From Bacillus sp. WMMC1349 (GTDB lineage: Bacteria > Bacillota > Bacilli > Bacillales > Bacillaceae): DNA of 64,000 bases. A model generated the notes under the pieces. That model did not search any database. It worked only from the letters and a program-made list of their open reading frames with translations, and was not told the origin of the DNA. The position numbers and the translations under genes are program-made. The DNA lies in assembly GCF_013155385.1 (NCBI RefSeq), contig NZ_JABJUQ010000007.1, positions 3,318,501 to 3,382,500 on the forward strand. Direction: 5' to 3'. Below, one piece after another: positions 18,641 to 27,389 of this stretch; position 1 is the first letter of the stretch, and every line of letters starts with the position of its first letter.

Positions 18641-18669
18641 GTAAAAAAACTGCCGGTAAACCGACAGTT
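18641..18669 (-). terminator. Terminator of the amino-sugar cassette
   Basis: On the minus strand AACTGTCGG-TTTA-CCGGCAGTT is followed by seven T. It lies 40 bp after the stop of the last cassette gene and separates it from tagGH. Confidence 0.85.
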
Positions 18670-18708
18670 AAGTGTTTATAGAGGTTTTAAGACCTTTTAT
18701 TAACGAGT

Positions 18709-20523
18709 CTAACCCCCATGAATTGACAAATTATTTTTTTTCGTCTTGTATAATTGAATCAATTGTCTGTCTCTTTTAACTTTCAAACCAAAATCACCGG
18801 CATATTTTTCTTCGCTTAACCTGTAATGCTTGTTGCGTAATACAAAATAAAAGTCGTATGTCATATATTCATCAAAAAAATGATCCCAGAGAATTTCATA
18901 TTCACATGAAGATTTTTGTACCAAAAAGATCTTTTCTTTCGTTAATCTGTTTTTCAAATAAAAAACAGCACCGCTATCTAAAGGTTTATTTGTCAATAAT
19001 GTTAATTGATTTTGTTCAAAGTGAATAGATGAAACTGAAAAGTTCATCAACTTTAAAGAAAAATGTCCTTTTGGCGTAAAATAAAATTTAAAATCCTCTT
19101 TAAAACTCATCTCAGATTTTTTATAAGAGATTAAGTTCTTTTTTGATATTCTAAATTTTTCTTGTTTATTTTTGTAATTGAAAATCAAATAAATATCATA
19201 AAGACCAGTAGATTCGTTTTCAAAACAGGTAAGAGGAATTGTCACACTAAAATAACCATGATCATTTTTCATTAAATCAAACGACTTTTTTTTGTCCGTA
19301 TCATGACGTGATTCAAACGAAATTTCAATTGTCACATCATCTTTAAAGATTTCCGGAAGATCTAAATCTTCGATATGAACACCATCTTGATCAACCGATA
19401 TGTTCTCTATTTTAATAAAATCTTTTTTTAGGACCTTGATTTCAAATAGCTCATCAGGGATCAACAGCTCTTCATTTCTGAAAAGCGGCAGTGCCCAAAA
19501 ATATCGGTTATTTTCTTCAATAATTTCCCCTTTTGGATTTGCTGCCACAACATACATTAATTCTTCTCTTAAGTCATTCAATATCAAGTAGATATATAGA
19601 TTATTCAATATCCCTATATCGTTTTCATAAACATCTTCTATCCTTAATAAAAACTCTTTCGTTTTTTCATAGTAAACATCTCTGAATTTTTTACTGAATG
19701 CAATATTCTGAATCGGGAAAAAGATCCTTTCGATATTTCTCTTTAAAAACTCATTTGTCAGCTCTGGATCTCCAAACTCTTCAAAATAACCAAGCTGATA
19801 ATCAACGGACTCCATTCTGTCGAGAAAATTATTGAGATCGCCATTTAACTGAGTAATTGACTTTTGAGTTGCTTCTTCACCTCTTTTTCTCCACAAATAG
19901 ACTAAATCAGTAATGATTGCAATTCGATTTGCATGTAAGAAAGCTTTGTGAACCATCGGCCTATCTGCATAAAGCATTTTCGGCGGCATAAAACAATCGT
20001 GTTTAAACATCAGGCTTCTTTTGAAGATTTTATTCCAATAAAACCCATCATAAAAAATGTCCAAAAACTCTTTTATATCATCAATGATTCTGTTCTCTTT
20101 CCAAACTTCGCGTTCTTTTTTATAAAGAATTTCTTTTTGCACACCATCAATCAAAATATTTGGTCTGCCGATGACAATATCAGCCTCTGTTTTTTTAGCT
20201 TCATTATACATTTTTTCATATGCGTTTAATGGCACGATATCATCTGAGTCCATGACCGTCACAAATTCTCCGCTTGCGTGGTGCAACCCGTTATTACCGG
20301 CAATCGCACCCCCGCTGTTTTTTTGATTGATGACTTTTACATTGTGATAACATTTGTATTCGTCGATAATCAGATGACTATCATCAGGACTTTCATCATT
20401 TACAATGATGATCTCTATTTCTTTAAGTGTTTGATTAACTAAAGAGTCCAAACATTCTCTTAAATAGTTTTCTGTATTATAGACTAAGACAACAACACTT
20501 AATTTATATTTATCATTTGACAA
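18709..20523 (-). CDS. GT2 glycosyltransferase with C-terminal extension (accessory cassette)
   Basis: Residues 1-230 are a family 2 glycosyltransferase with 'SVVVLVYNTENYLRECLDSL', 'IVNDESPDDS', 'KNSGGAIAGNNGL' and the metal site 'VMDSDDIV'. Nearly 370 residues follow, beta-rich, with 'FYFTPKGHFSLKLM' near residue 480, a motif shared with other transferases in the window. The start is TTG 20523, 6 nt after AAGGTG; a GTG at 20532 abuts that site. It closes the rfbA-to-GT2 operon, so it is the best candidate to transfer the cassette's dTDP-amino sugar. That donor assignment is inference. Confidence 0.82.
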   Translation of the reverse strand: MSNDKYKLSVVVLVYNTENYLRECLDSLVNQTLKEIEIIIVNDESPDDSHLIIDEYKCYHNVKVINQKNSGGAIAGNNGLHHASGEFVTVMDSDDIVPLNAYEKMYNEAKKTEADIVIGRPNILIDGVQKEILYKKEREVWKENRIIDDIKEFLDIFYDGFYWNKIFKRSLMFKHDCFMPPKMLYADRPMVHKAFLHANRIAIITDLVYLWRKRGEEATQKSITQLNGDLNNFLDRMESVDYQLGYFEEFGDPELTNEFLKRNIERIFFPIQNIAFSKKFRDVYYEKTKEFLLRIEDVYENDIGILNNLYIYLILNDLREELMYVVAANPKGEIIEENNRYFWALPLFRNEELLIPDELFEIKVLKKDFIKIENISVDQDGVHIEDLDLPEIFKDDVTIEISFESRHDTDKKKSFDLMKNDHGYFSVTIPLTCFENESTGLYDIYLIFNYKNKQEKFRISKKNLISYKKSEMSFKEDFKFYFTPKGHFSLKLMNFSVSSIHFEQNQLTLLTNKPLDSGAVFYLKNRLTKEKIFLVQKSSCEYEILWDHFFDEYMTYDFYFVLRNKHYRLSEEKYAGDFGLKVKRDRQLIQLYKTKKNNLSIHGG

Positions 20524-20536
20524 TGTTTTCACCTTA

Positions 20537-21682
20537 CTAACTTAATTTTTTACCTGAGCTAGTCAGACTAATGTTTTTTGTCAGCGTCTTAATGATTTCA
20601 CAAATTTGCTCGATCGTATTCTCATCTAGATCTGCATACATTGGCAAAGCTAACATTCGATTACTAACATCTAACGCGTTTAAAGTATTTCCTTTATCCA
20701 ATTCACAAAAAGTAAATTCATTGCACAAAGGATAAAAATATTTTCTAGTATATAAATTATATTTTTTTGCCTCATGAAAAACGTAATCTCGAATTTCTTT
20801 TTTCTCAAATAACACCGGAAAATACGAGTAGTTATGAGACACACCTTCTAGTTCCGCTAACATTTTAATATCCGGGAACCCTGCAAAATATTTTTTGTAA
20901 TTCAAATAAACTTGTTTTCTTTTCATGATATCGAGGTCAAACGTCTCTAAATTGACAATCCCCATTGCGGCTTGGAATTCATTCATTTTGGCATTCACAC
21001 CTGGCATATCAACAGAGTCTTCGGCTGATATACCGAAATTTTTCATGGTTTTTAGCTTAGTTTCTAAGGCAGCATCTTTAAATGTAAGAAGGCCGCCTTC
21101 GATTGAATGAAACACTTTAGTCGCATGCATACTGAACATCGAAATGTCACCGAACTCAGCTATACTTTTGCCATCAATTGTGACACCAAAAGCATGTGCC
21201 GCATCATAAATGACTTTTAAATTGTACTGTTTGGCGATTCTTTCAATCTCATACACATCACAAGGGTTCCCATAAACATGGACAGCTATAATAGCAGAAG
21301 TCTTTTCATTAATAAGCTTCTCAATTTGCCTTGTATCAATATTGTAAGTTTGAGTTTCGATATCACAGAACACTGGTTTTAGCCCTGTATTTAAAATGGC
21401 TTGCACTGTTGAGGCAAATGTAAATGGCGTTGTGATTACCTCTCCGCTTAAATTCAGACTTTTCAAGGCTAATTCTAAAGCAGAGTGTCCGTTCACAAAC
21501 AATTCCAAATGCTTTACATTTAAAAAATTCTTCAAAGCTGTTTTAAATTCCTCATGAAGCGGACCATTGTTACTTAGCCAATGATTGTCCCAGATCTTTT
21601 GAATTTTTGCAGTATAGGCTTCAATAGGCGGCAACTTGGGCTTTGTTACATTGATTCGTTCAGCAAATTTTAAGTGATTCAT
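20537..21682 (-). CDS. VioA-like dTDP-4-keto-6-deoxyglucose aminotransferase
   Basis: This is a DegT/DnrJ/EryC1/StrS aminotransferase of 381 residues. The PLP lysine lies in 'SMHATKVFHSIEGG', and the cofactor pocket Asp-His in 'IYDAAHAFGV'. The opening 'VTKPKLPPIEAY', then 'IWDNHWLSNNGP' and 'VHVYGNPCDV', resembles VioA. VioA makes dTDP-4-amino-4,6-dideoxyglucose (viosamine) from the product of RfbB, and RfbA and RfbB are encoded in the same operon. The start ATG at 21682 is 10 nt after TGGAG, within the end of the preceding gene. The regiochemistry (C4, glucose or galactose epimer) is inferred from family resemblance. Confidence 0.85.
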   Translation of the reverse strand: MNHLKFAERINVTKPKLPPIEAYTAKIQKIWDNHWLSNNGPLHEEFKTALKNFLNVKHLELFVNGHSALELALKSLNLSGEVITTPFTFASTVQAILNTGLKPVFCDIETQTYNIDTRQIEKLINEKTSAIIAVHVYGNPCDVYEIERIAKQYNLKVIYDAAHAFGVTIDGKSIAEFGDISMFSMHATKVFHSIEGGLLTFKDAALETKLKTMKNFGISAEDSVDMPGVNAKMNEFQAAMGIVNLETFDLDIMKRKQVYLNYKKYFAGFPDIKMLAELEGVSHNYSYFPVLFEKKEIRDYVFHEAKKYNLYTRKYFYPLCNEFTFCELDKGNTLNALDVSNRMLALPMYADLDENTIEQICEIIKTLTKNISLTSSGKKLS

Positions 21683-21685
21683 CTT

Positions 21686-22969
21686 TTAATATCTCCAGTC
21701 AATTAAAGCTTCAACAGAATCGACATCAAACACAGGAATATTCAAACGTCCAATATCTGACCGTTCTTGAAAAGAGTCATCTATAAAAATAGCCGGAACA
21801 TCTTTGTCAATAAAAGCTGATTTCTTTTCATCTTTACTTATATGAATGATCTCATCAAACAGCTCAATGCTAATTTTTAATTTTTTTAAAGTCGTTTTAA
21901 TATCGTGAATATGTTTCGTAATTAAAATCAGTTGTTTTTCATCTCTTACACATTGATATAAAAACTGCATCAGCAGTGGATTGACCCGCTCATGATGTGT
22001 CACCGTATCGTCAAAATCGACATACACTTTTTGATATTCATAATTGAGATGAAACCGATTGATTAAAGCTCTATCAACTTCTACTTCAAAATCATTGTCT
22101 GAAACATCCAGTTTGTAACCCAGTCTGTCATAAAGGCTGAGAAGCGAAAAATTCACACCTTTGTTTCTATACAAACTCATCGTTCCAGCAATACGGGGAG
22201 CGATTTCAAGCAGTTTAAACTGACCGTTCACATCTATTTTCAACTGAAAAAACCAAGCTCCGCGGAATTCCAGTTTTTGATTGATTCGGTGAGCAATTTC
22301 TTTTGTTGACGAATCTAATGGCATAGTAACTGAGTTAACGCTTATTCCACTTTTAATCCTTTTTCGTTCTCTTTTCCCAATGAATTTTAATTCACCATTT
22401 TTGTCGGTAAAGCAGTCAATCGTGTACTCTTCACCTGGCAAATATTCTAAAATCAATAAATCTTTCGCTTTATCCAGATGAAACTTTAATTCTTCCTTAT
22501 TGCGAGCTAAAGCGATTCCTTTGGAACCTTGTCCGACATCAGGTTTTAAAAACACCGGAAATTCACTTATTTCATCGATACTTTCAAACATTTCCGGGAC
22601 AAAATCTTCGTCTGAAAAGAATTCATAAGTTCTCTTTTTTGACCTTGCAATTTCACAAGTTTCAGCAGAAGAAGTCATAATCTCTGCATTCAAATTGTTT
22701 CTCTCTTGGGCAAGCTTTAAGACCACACTATCATGCGCAGGGAAGATAAAATCGATTTGATATTGAGCGATGATCTCATTTAACCGAATCAAAAAGTTGG
22801 GATCATCAACATGCGGAAGATTTTCAATATAGTTTTTATATACGTATCTTCCATGATCAGCTACACTTGATGCCCCAAAAAGTTTAATATTTTTAGCGAA
22901 TCTTAATGAATTGTGAATCTCTAAACCAATTTCAGACCCGCACGGAAATACTAAAATATTTTTATTCAA
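21686..22969 (-). CDS. ATP-grasp ligase fused to a HAD-like domain
   Basis: Residues 1-310 look like a CarB-type ATP-grasp enzyme. A Rossmann-like start 'ILVFPCGSEIGLEI' is followed by 'PVFLKPDVGQGSKGI', 'LEYLPGEEYTIDCF' and the metal-binding end 'KLLEIAPRIAGT'. Residues of about 330-427 resemble a HAD phosphatase, with 'VYVDFDDTVTHHE' (the DxDxT-type loop reads DFDDT), 'LITKH' and a late 'AIFIDDSFQER'. ATP-grasp ligases join a carboxylate to an amine; beside an amino-sugar aminotransferase, N-acylation of the sugar is a reasonable inference. TTG 22969 follows AAGGAGGG. I do not recognise a named homologue. Confidence 0.75.
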   Translation of the reverse strand: MNKNILVFPCGSEIGLEIHNSLRFAKNIKLFGASSVADHGRYVYKNYIENLPHVDDPNFLIRLNEIIAQYQIDFIFPAHDSVVLKLAQERNNLNAEIMTSSAETCEIARSKKRTYEFFSDEDFVPEMFESIDEISEFPVFLKPDVGQGSKGIALARNKEELKFHLDKAKDLLILEYLPGEEYTIDCFTDKNGELKFIGKRERKRIKSGISVNSVTMPLDSSTKEIAHRINQKLEFRGAWFFQLKIDVNGQFKLLEIAPRIAGTMSLYRNKGVNFSLLSLYDRLGYKLDVSDNDFEVEVDRALINRFHLNYEYQKVYVDFDDTVTHHERVNPLLMQFLYQCVRDEKQLILITKHIHDIKTTLKKLKISIELFDEIIHISKDEKKSAFIDKDVPAIFIDDSFQERSDIGRLNIPVFDVDSVEALIDWRY

Positions 22970-22981
22970 CGATTTCCCTCC

Positions 22982-24976
22982 TTACTGTTCAAATACAGTC
23001 TTGATAACCTGTGCAGAAGAGTCGCCTTTTTCCAAATAGCAATACGTTTTTAAAAACTCATTGTACCGATTTTTGTATTGTCTTTGGACTTGGTCAATAT
23101 TTCGAATAGCACTGAGTAATTCTCCATTATCAGTTAAAATTGGACCAGGCAAATCTTTTTTCATATCAAGATAAAAACCTCTTATTTTATCTTTATAAAG
23201 TTCAAAATCATACGCATAAAATAGAATTGGACGTTTTGTATGAGCATACTCGAAAAATACCGAAGAATAATCGGTAATTAAAATATCTGAAATCAGATAA
23301 AGTTCTTGTATATCATCATAAGAGGAAAGATCAAATACCGATGATTGAAGCTCTTCAGCAATTTGAAGAGATTCAGAAATTAAGTGATGCATTCTTAAAA
23401 TCAGAACATGATCTTCTGATAATTGTTCTTGAAATTGTTCAAGATCAATCTTCAGATCAAAAACATGATTCCACGAACCGGAAGCTTGATTATCTCGCCA
23501 AGTCGGAGCATATAAAATGACCTTTTTATCTTTCGGAATCCCGATTTTCTCCTTAATTTGCGCAGCTTTATCGGCAGCATTTTCATGATAAAATATATCA
23601 TTTGAAGGATAGCCTGCTTCTAGCACCTGCTTCTTAAACTTAAACGCCCTTTTAAAAATGTTGCTTGAGTATTGATTAGCAGACAACATGTAATCCCAAT
23701 TTCGCGATTCTATATAAAAATTTTCTCTTGCCATTTTTTCAGGACCGTCTACTTCAATATCGTATCCAAGTTTTTTCAAAGGTGTACCATGCCATGTTTG
23801 CAGATAAATATTACCTTCTCGTTTTCGGTGTACGGGAAAAATAATATTGCTAACCCAATATTTCGAAAGTGCCAAATACTTATAGTATTCTTCACTTTCA
23901 CGGTTCACAATAATTGGATGACCGGGAATCTCGCCATCTCCTGAGTATGACCAAACAAATGTAAACCGATCGCCGTAACCCAATTTGAGCATTTCTTCAT
24001 AAATATATTTAGGGTTGCCTGAATAACTTTTCCCTAAGAAACTTTCAAAAAAGACCATCTCTTTTAAAGAAGCTGTTTCACAAATTTCATTGAAAACTGT
24101 TTTTCCTTTTGCAATGCCATACGTTCTTTCAAATTGCTGCTTATCCGTGTACCAAAGTGCAAGGCTTTCTTTCCCCATTGTGGCATAAAGAATCGAATGA
24201 AGATCATCGACATCCGGATTAATCAGCAAGTATCTATCTTCTTCTTTATCAAAATTAGCGTAACGACTCATTTCGATTAGTTCTTTGAAAATCACCTGAT
24301 TTGAGCCATTTCTAATTTGTAATAATAAGTCCCATCTACTGTTAACTGCTAAATCGCGTCTTAATTTATCAATCAGAATCAGTTTTTTAAACTGTATGCT
24401 ATTCTGTTCATGTTGAATATCGAGATTAAATCCGTATGCTTTTTTATTGTCTCTTCTTATCAAAATCAGTTCCATTTTACTTACTTTATCTAAAGCGTTA
24501 AAACCTTCAATTTGTCCTTCAATATAAAAGTTTTTACCGACTGTTTTCAGTTCTGTTATTTTCTGAAAAAACAATACTCGTTGCATATTAAAGGATAAAA
24601 AGTTGTTTTTTGTTTTATAAGAATTGACTTTGAAATTCTGTTGTTTATTGATTGCTGAAAAACCATGGTTTTCTTTTGAAAAAGGTGTTCTTTTTTGAAA
24701 AAATTTATGCTGGAACTTGACCTGAACGTAAAAGTCTAATACATGGTAATCTGTTAATCCTAGCAGATCATTATATTCAAACTCAGCTTTGTTATTGACA
24801 ATTTTTCTTTTTAACCTTCTGCCCGTTTTCCTATCTTTTATGACAAAAAATTTTTCGCCAATGAACGGAAGTAAACCCGAAAACTGAAATGATAGGATGT
24901 CATGATTAGAATGAATACTGACTCTATGATTTTCTATACTCCTGTACATTAGTTTTTTGATCAGTTTTTTTATCAT
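22982..24976 (-). CDS. TagF/TagB-like CDP-glycerol glycerophosphotransferase (accessory)
   Basis: The C-terminal ~380 residues form a polyol-phosphate transferase domain. Its motifs are 'YLQTWHGTPLKKLG', 'ILYAPTWRDNQ', 'ILRMHHLISES' and 'SDILITDYSSVFFEYA', closely parallel to TagF at 27.4 kb. The N-terminal ~270 residues look beta-rich and carry a 'YKTKNNFLSFNM' stretch related to a motif in neighbouring transferases. The start is ATG 24976, 7 nt after GGAG and 24 bp after the rfbB stop; the frame is open further upstream into rfbB but lacks a site. It may add glycerol phosphate, or another CDP-activated alditol, to a branch or repeat unit. Confidence 0.8.
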   Translation of the reverse strand: MIKKLIKKLMYRSIENHRVSIHSNHDILSFQFSGLLPFIGEKFFVIKDRKTGRRLKRKIVNNKAEFEYNDLLGLTDYHVLDFYVQVKFQHKFFQKRTPFSKENHGFSAINKQQNFKVNSYKTKNNFLSFNMQRVLFFQKITELKTVGKNFYIEGQIEGFNALDKVSKMELILIRRDNKKAYGFNLDIQHEQNSIQFKKLILIDKLRRDLAVNSRWDLLLQIRNGSNQVIFKELIEMSRYANFDKEEDRYLLINPDVDDLHSILYATMGKESLALWYTDKQQFERTYGIAKGKTVFNEICETASLKEMVFFESFLGKSYSGNPKYIYEEMLKLGYGDRFTFVWSYSGDGEIPGHPIIVNRESEEYYKYLALSKYWVSNIIFPVHRKREGNIYLQTWHGTPLKKLGYDIEVDGPEKMARENFYIESRNWDYMLSANQYSSNIFKRAFKFKKQVLEAGYPSNDIFYHENAADKAAQIKEKIGIPKDKKVILYAPTWRDNQASGSWNHVFDLKIDLEQFQEQLSEDHVLILRMHHLISESLQIAEELQSSVFDLSSYDDIQELYLISDILITDYSSVFFEYAHTKRPILFYAYDFELYKDKIRGFYLDMKKDLPGPILTDNGELLSAIRNIDQVQRQYKNRYNEFLKTYCYLEKGDSSAQVIKTVFEQ

Positions 24977-24999
24977 ATTTAAACTCCGCTTCAATTTGA

Positions 25000-26025
25000 T
25001 TAATGTGTTCTCTTCATCACATTTTTCAGCCAATTTTGATTTTCTAGATACCATTTAATCGTTTCTTGAATACCTGTTTCAAAGTTTACATCAGGTGTCC
25101 ATCCTAATTCTGTCATAATTTTGTTAGCATCAATCGCATATCTTCTATCATGGCCTTTTCTGTCTTTGACATATGTGATCAATTCTTCTGTAATCTTCTC
25201 ATCGACTTGTTCATGCAAATATTTTATAATCGTTTTCACTAGTTCTACATTTGTCTTTTCATTCAGACCGCCTACATTATAGATTTCTCCTGGTGCTGCA
25301 TCTCTAATGACAAGATCAATTGCTTTACAATGGTCTTCAACATATAACCAATCTCTTATATTCAATCCATCACCATACAAAGGGATATTTTTATGATTGA
25401 GACAATTGTTAATGACTAATGGAATGATCTTTTCAGGGAATTGATAAGGTCCATAATTATTAGAACATCTCGTAATATTAATAGGAAATTGATAAGTGTC
25501 AAAATATGATTTTACAATCATATCTGCTGATGCTTTACTTGCAGAATATGGGCTGTGCGGATCCAGAGGTGTTTGTTCAGAAAACAGTCCCTCTTCTCCT
25601 AGCGAACCATACACCTCATCAGTCGAAACTTGAATGAATTTTTTATTTGCTTTGAATTCTCCGTTTTCTAATTCCCATTTGTCCTTAGCTACATTTAACA
25701 AATTTGCAGTCCCTAAAACATTAGTTTTCACGAAGATTTCAGGGGTTTGAATACTGCGATCGACATGTGATTCTGCTGCAAAATTAACAACATAATCAAT
25801 ATCATGTGCTTCGAAAATCTCTTTTATCGCCTGTTTATCGGTAATATCCGCTTTCACAAACTGATATCGGTCGTTTCCATCAACTTTGGATAGGTTTTCA
25901 AGATTTCCCGCATAGGTTAAACTGTCGACATTAATAATGAATGCATCATGGTGATTGTTTAACATATAATGAATAAAATTAGCTCCAATAAATCCTGCTC
26001 CACCAGTTACCAAATAAACCTTCAT
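25000..26025 (-). CDS. rfbB: dTDP-glucose 4,6-dehydratase
   Basis: This enzyme converts dTDP-glucose to dTDP-4-keto-6-deoxyglucose with bound NAD. The 341-residue protein is of normal length. It shows the Rossmann motif 'VTGGAGFIGANF', 'NFAAESHVDRS', the catalytic 'STDEVYGSLGE' and 'YSASKASADM', and 'RCSNNYGPYQFPEK'. ATG 26025 follows AAGGAG. It lies 11 bp after rfbA. No rhamnose genes (rfbC, rfbD) are present in the window, so its product probably goes to the aminotransferase at 20.5 kb. Confidence 0.95.
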   Translation of the reverse strand: MKVYLVTGGAGFIGANFIHYMLNNHHDAFIINVDSLTYAGNLENLSKVDGNDRYQFVKADITDKQAIKEIFEAHDIDYVVNFAAESHVDRSIQTPEIFVKTNVLGTANLLNVAKDKWELENGEFKANKKFIQVSTDEVYGSLGEEGLFSEQTPLDPHSPYSASKASADMIVKSYFDTYQFPINITRCSNNYGPYQFPEKIIPLVINNCLNHKNIPLYGDGLNIRDWLYVEDHCKAIDLVIRDAAPGEIYNVGGLNEKTNVELVKTIIKYLHEQVDEKITEELITYVKDRKGHDRRYAIDANKIMTELGWTPDVNFETGIQETIKWYLENQNWLKNVMKRTH

Positions 26026-26036
26026 GGCTTCTCTCC

Positions 26037-26924
26037 TTAAACTAAATTAAAATTATCGTTATTTTCCAGAATTTTTAGTAAATATTTCCCGTATTCTGTC
26101 TTGCACAACGGTTCTGCAAGCCGTCTTAGTTCTTCAGCATTGATATAACCTTTTCTAAATGCAATCTCTTCAAGAGACGCAATATAAAGCCCTTGTCTAT
26201 TTTGAACAGCTTCAACATAGTTGCTCGCTTCTAACAAACTTTTATGAGTACCTGTATCTAACCACGCCATCCCTCTTCCAATTAACTCAACTTTTAAGTT
26301 TCCCTTTTTTAAATAAGCTTCATTAATTGAACTGATCTCAAGCTCACCTCTGGCAGATGGCTGAATTGTTTTCGCTATTTCGACAACATGACGATCATAA
26401 AAATATAACCCCGGTACTGCATAATTTGATTTAGGATTCTCTGGTTTTTCTTCTATACCTAAGACATTTCCTTCACGATCAAACTCAACAACACCATAAT
26501 CACTTGGATTTTTCACATAATAGCCAAAGATCAGTGCGCCTTCTTTCAAAGTAACAGCTTTTTCTAGAACTTCTGTAAAACCTTGTCCATAAAAGATATT
26601 GTCACCTAAAACAAGAGCAACATGATCATTTCCGATAAACTTTTCACCGATGATAAATGCATCAGCAAGCCCTCTAGGATGATCCTGAACCGCATAACTA
26701 AACGTGATTCCTAAATCTTCCCCAGTCCCAAGCAAATTTTTAAAGTATGGAATATCTCTTGATGTAGAAATGATCAAGATGTCTCTAATTCCGCTTAACA
26801 TCAAGACTGATAAAGGATAGTAGATCATCGGTTTATCATAAACAGGCACCAATTGCTTGGAAACTCCTCTTGTGATTGGATAAAGTCTTGAACCTGTCCC
26901 TCCAGCCAGTACGATACCTTTCAT
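26037..26924 (-). CDS. rfbA: Glucose-1-phosphate thymidylyltransferase
   Basis: RfbA makes dTDP-glucose from glucose-1-phosphate and dTTP. The 295-residue protein has the nucleotidyltransferase signature '[18 protein letters not shown]', '[17 protein letters not shown]', '[13 protein letters not shown]', '[19 protein letters not shown]' and '[12 protein letters not shown]'. ATG 26924 follows AGGAGGT. It heads the six-gene minus-strand cassette that ends at the GT2 gene. A long AT-rich spacer precedes it. Confidence 0.95.
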   Translation of the reverse strand: MKGIVLAGGTGSRLYPITRGVSKQLVPVYDKPMIYYPLSVLMLSGIRDILIISTSRDIPYFKNLLGTGEDLGITFSYAVQDHPRGLADAFIIGEKFIGNDHVALVLGDNIFYGQGFTEVLEKAVTLKEGALIFGYYVKNPSDYGVVEFDREGNVLGIEEKPENPKSNYAVPGLYFYDRHVVEIAKTIQPSARGELEISSINEAYLKKGNLKVELIGRGMAWLDTGTHKSLLEASNYVEAVQNRQGLYIASLEEIAFRKGYINAEELRRLAEPLCKTEYGKYLLKILENNDNFNLV

Positions 26925-27389
26925 TTTTTACCTCCTATTTATATATAAAAAGTAGTGTATTTATAAAAAAAGAAGTTACTCTTCAATCATATTTTTGATA
27001 ATACTATACTATAAAAATATTAACACTGATTTTTCCAAAAATGAATCTCTAAATTTTGTAAATAATCACCGAAGTATATTGAGGAAAAACAAAATAGATC
27101 AACGGTTATTCTATGTGGTCATCTCTTTAACTGAAAATTTGAATGTTTCGCAGTGTATTAAATTGCAAAAATAATTCCCATGTTATAAAATAGAACAAAA
27201 GAACCATTAATAACTAACTCCGAGTAATAATAACATAGATATACCGGAAAGTTAAGTTCTTAATATAGAACAAAGATTACTTTTGAACCAAGTCTTTGGA
27301 ATCATAAATTACTTTTAGAAATGATTTCATCATAAAAAAACCTGAATAAACACCTATTAAAGGTCTTCATTCAGGTTTTTATTCAGTCG
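26925..27389. other. AT-rich intergenic spacer, tagF to rfbA
   Basis: I see no gene here. The left end must hold the rfbA promoter: on the minus strand TTGGAA (27033-27038) and TATAGT (27008-27013) are spaced by 19 nt, a weak match. The right end holds the tagF terminator. The remainder shows no repeat or conserved motif that I recognise. Confidence 0.5.
27335..27380. terminator. Terminator of tagF
   Basis: AAAAAACCTGAAT pairs with ATTCAGGTTTTT, and inner ACCT/AGGT pairs add to the stem. Runs of A and T on both sides allow use in either direction. It lies about 10 bp after the tagF stop. Confidence 0.85.
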
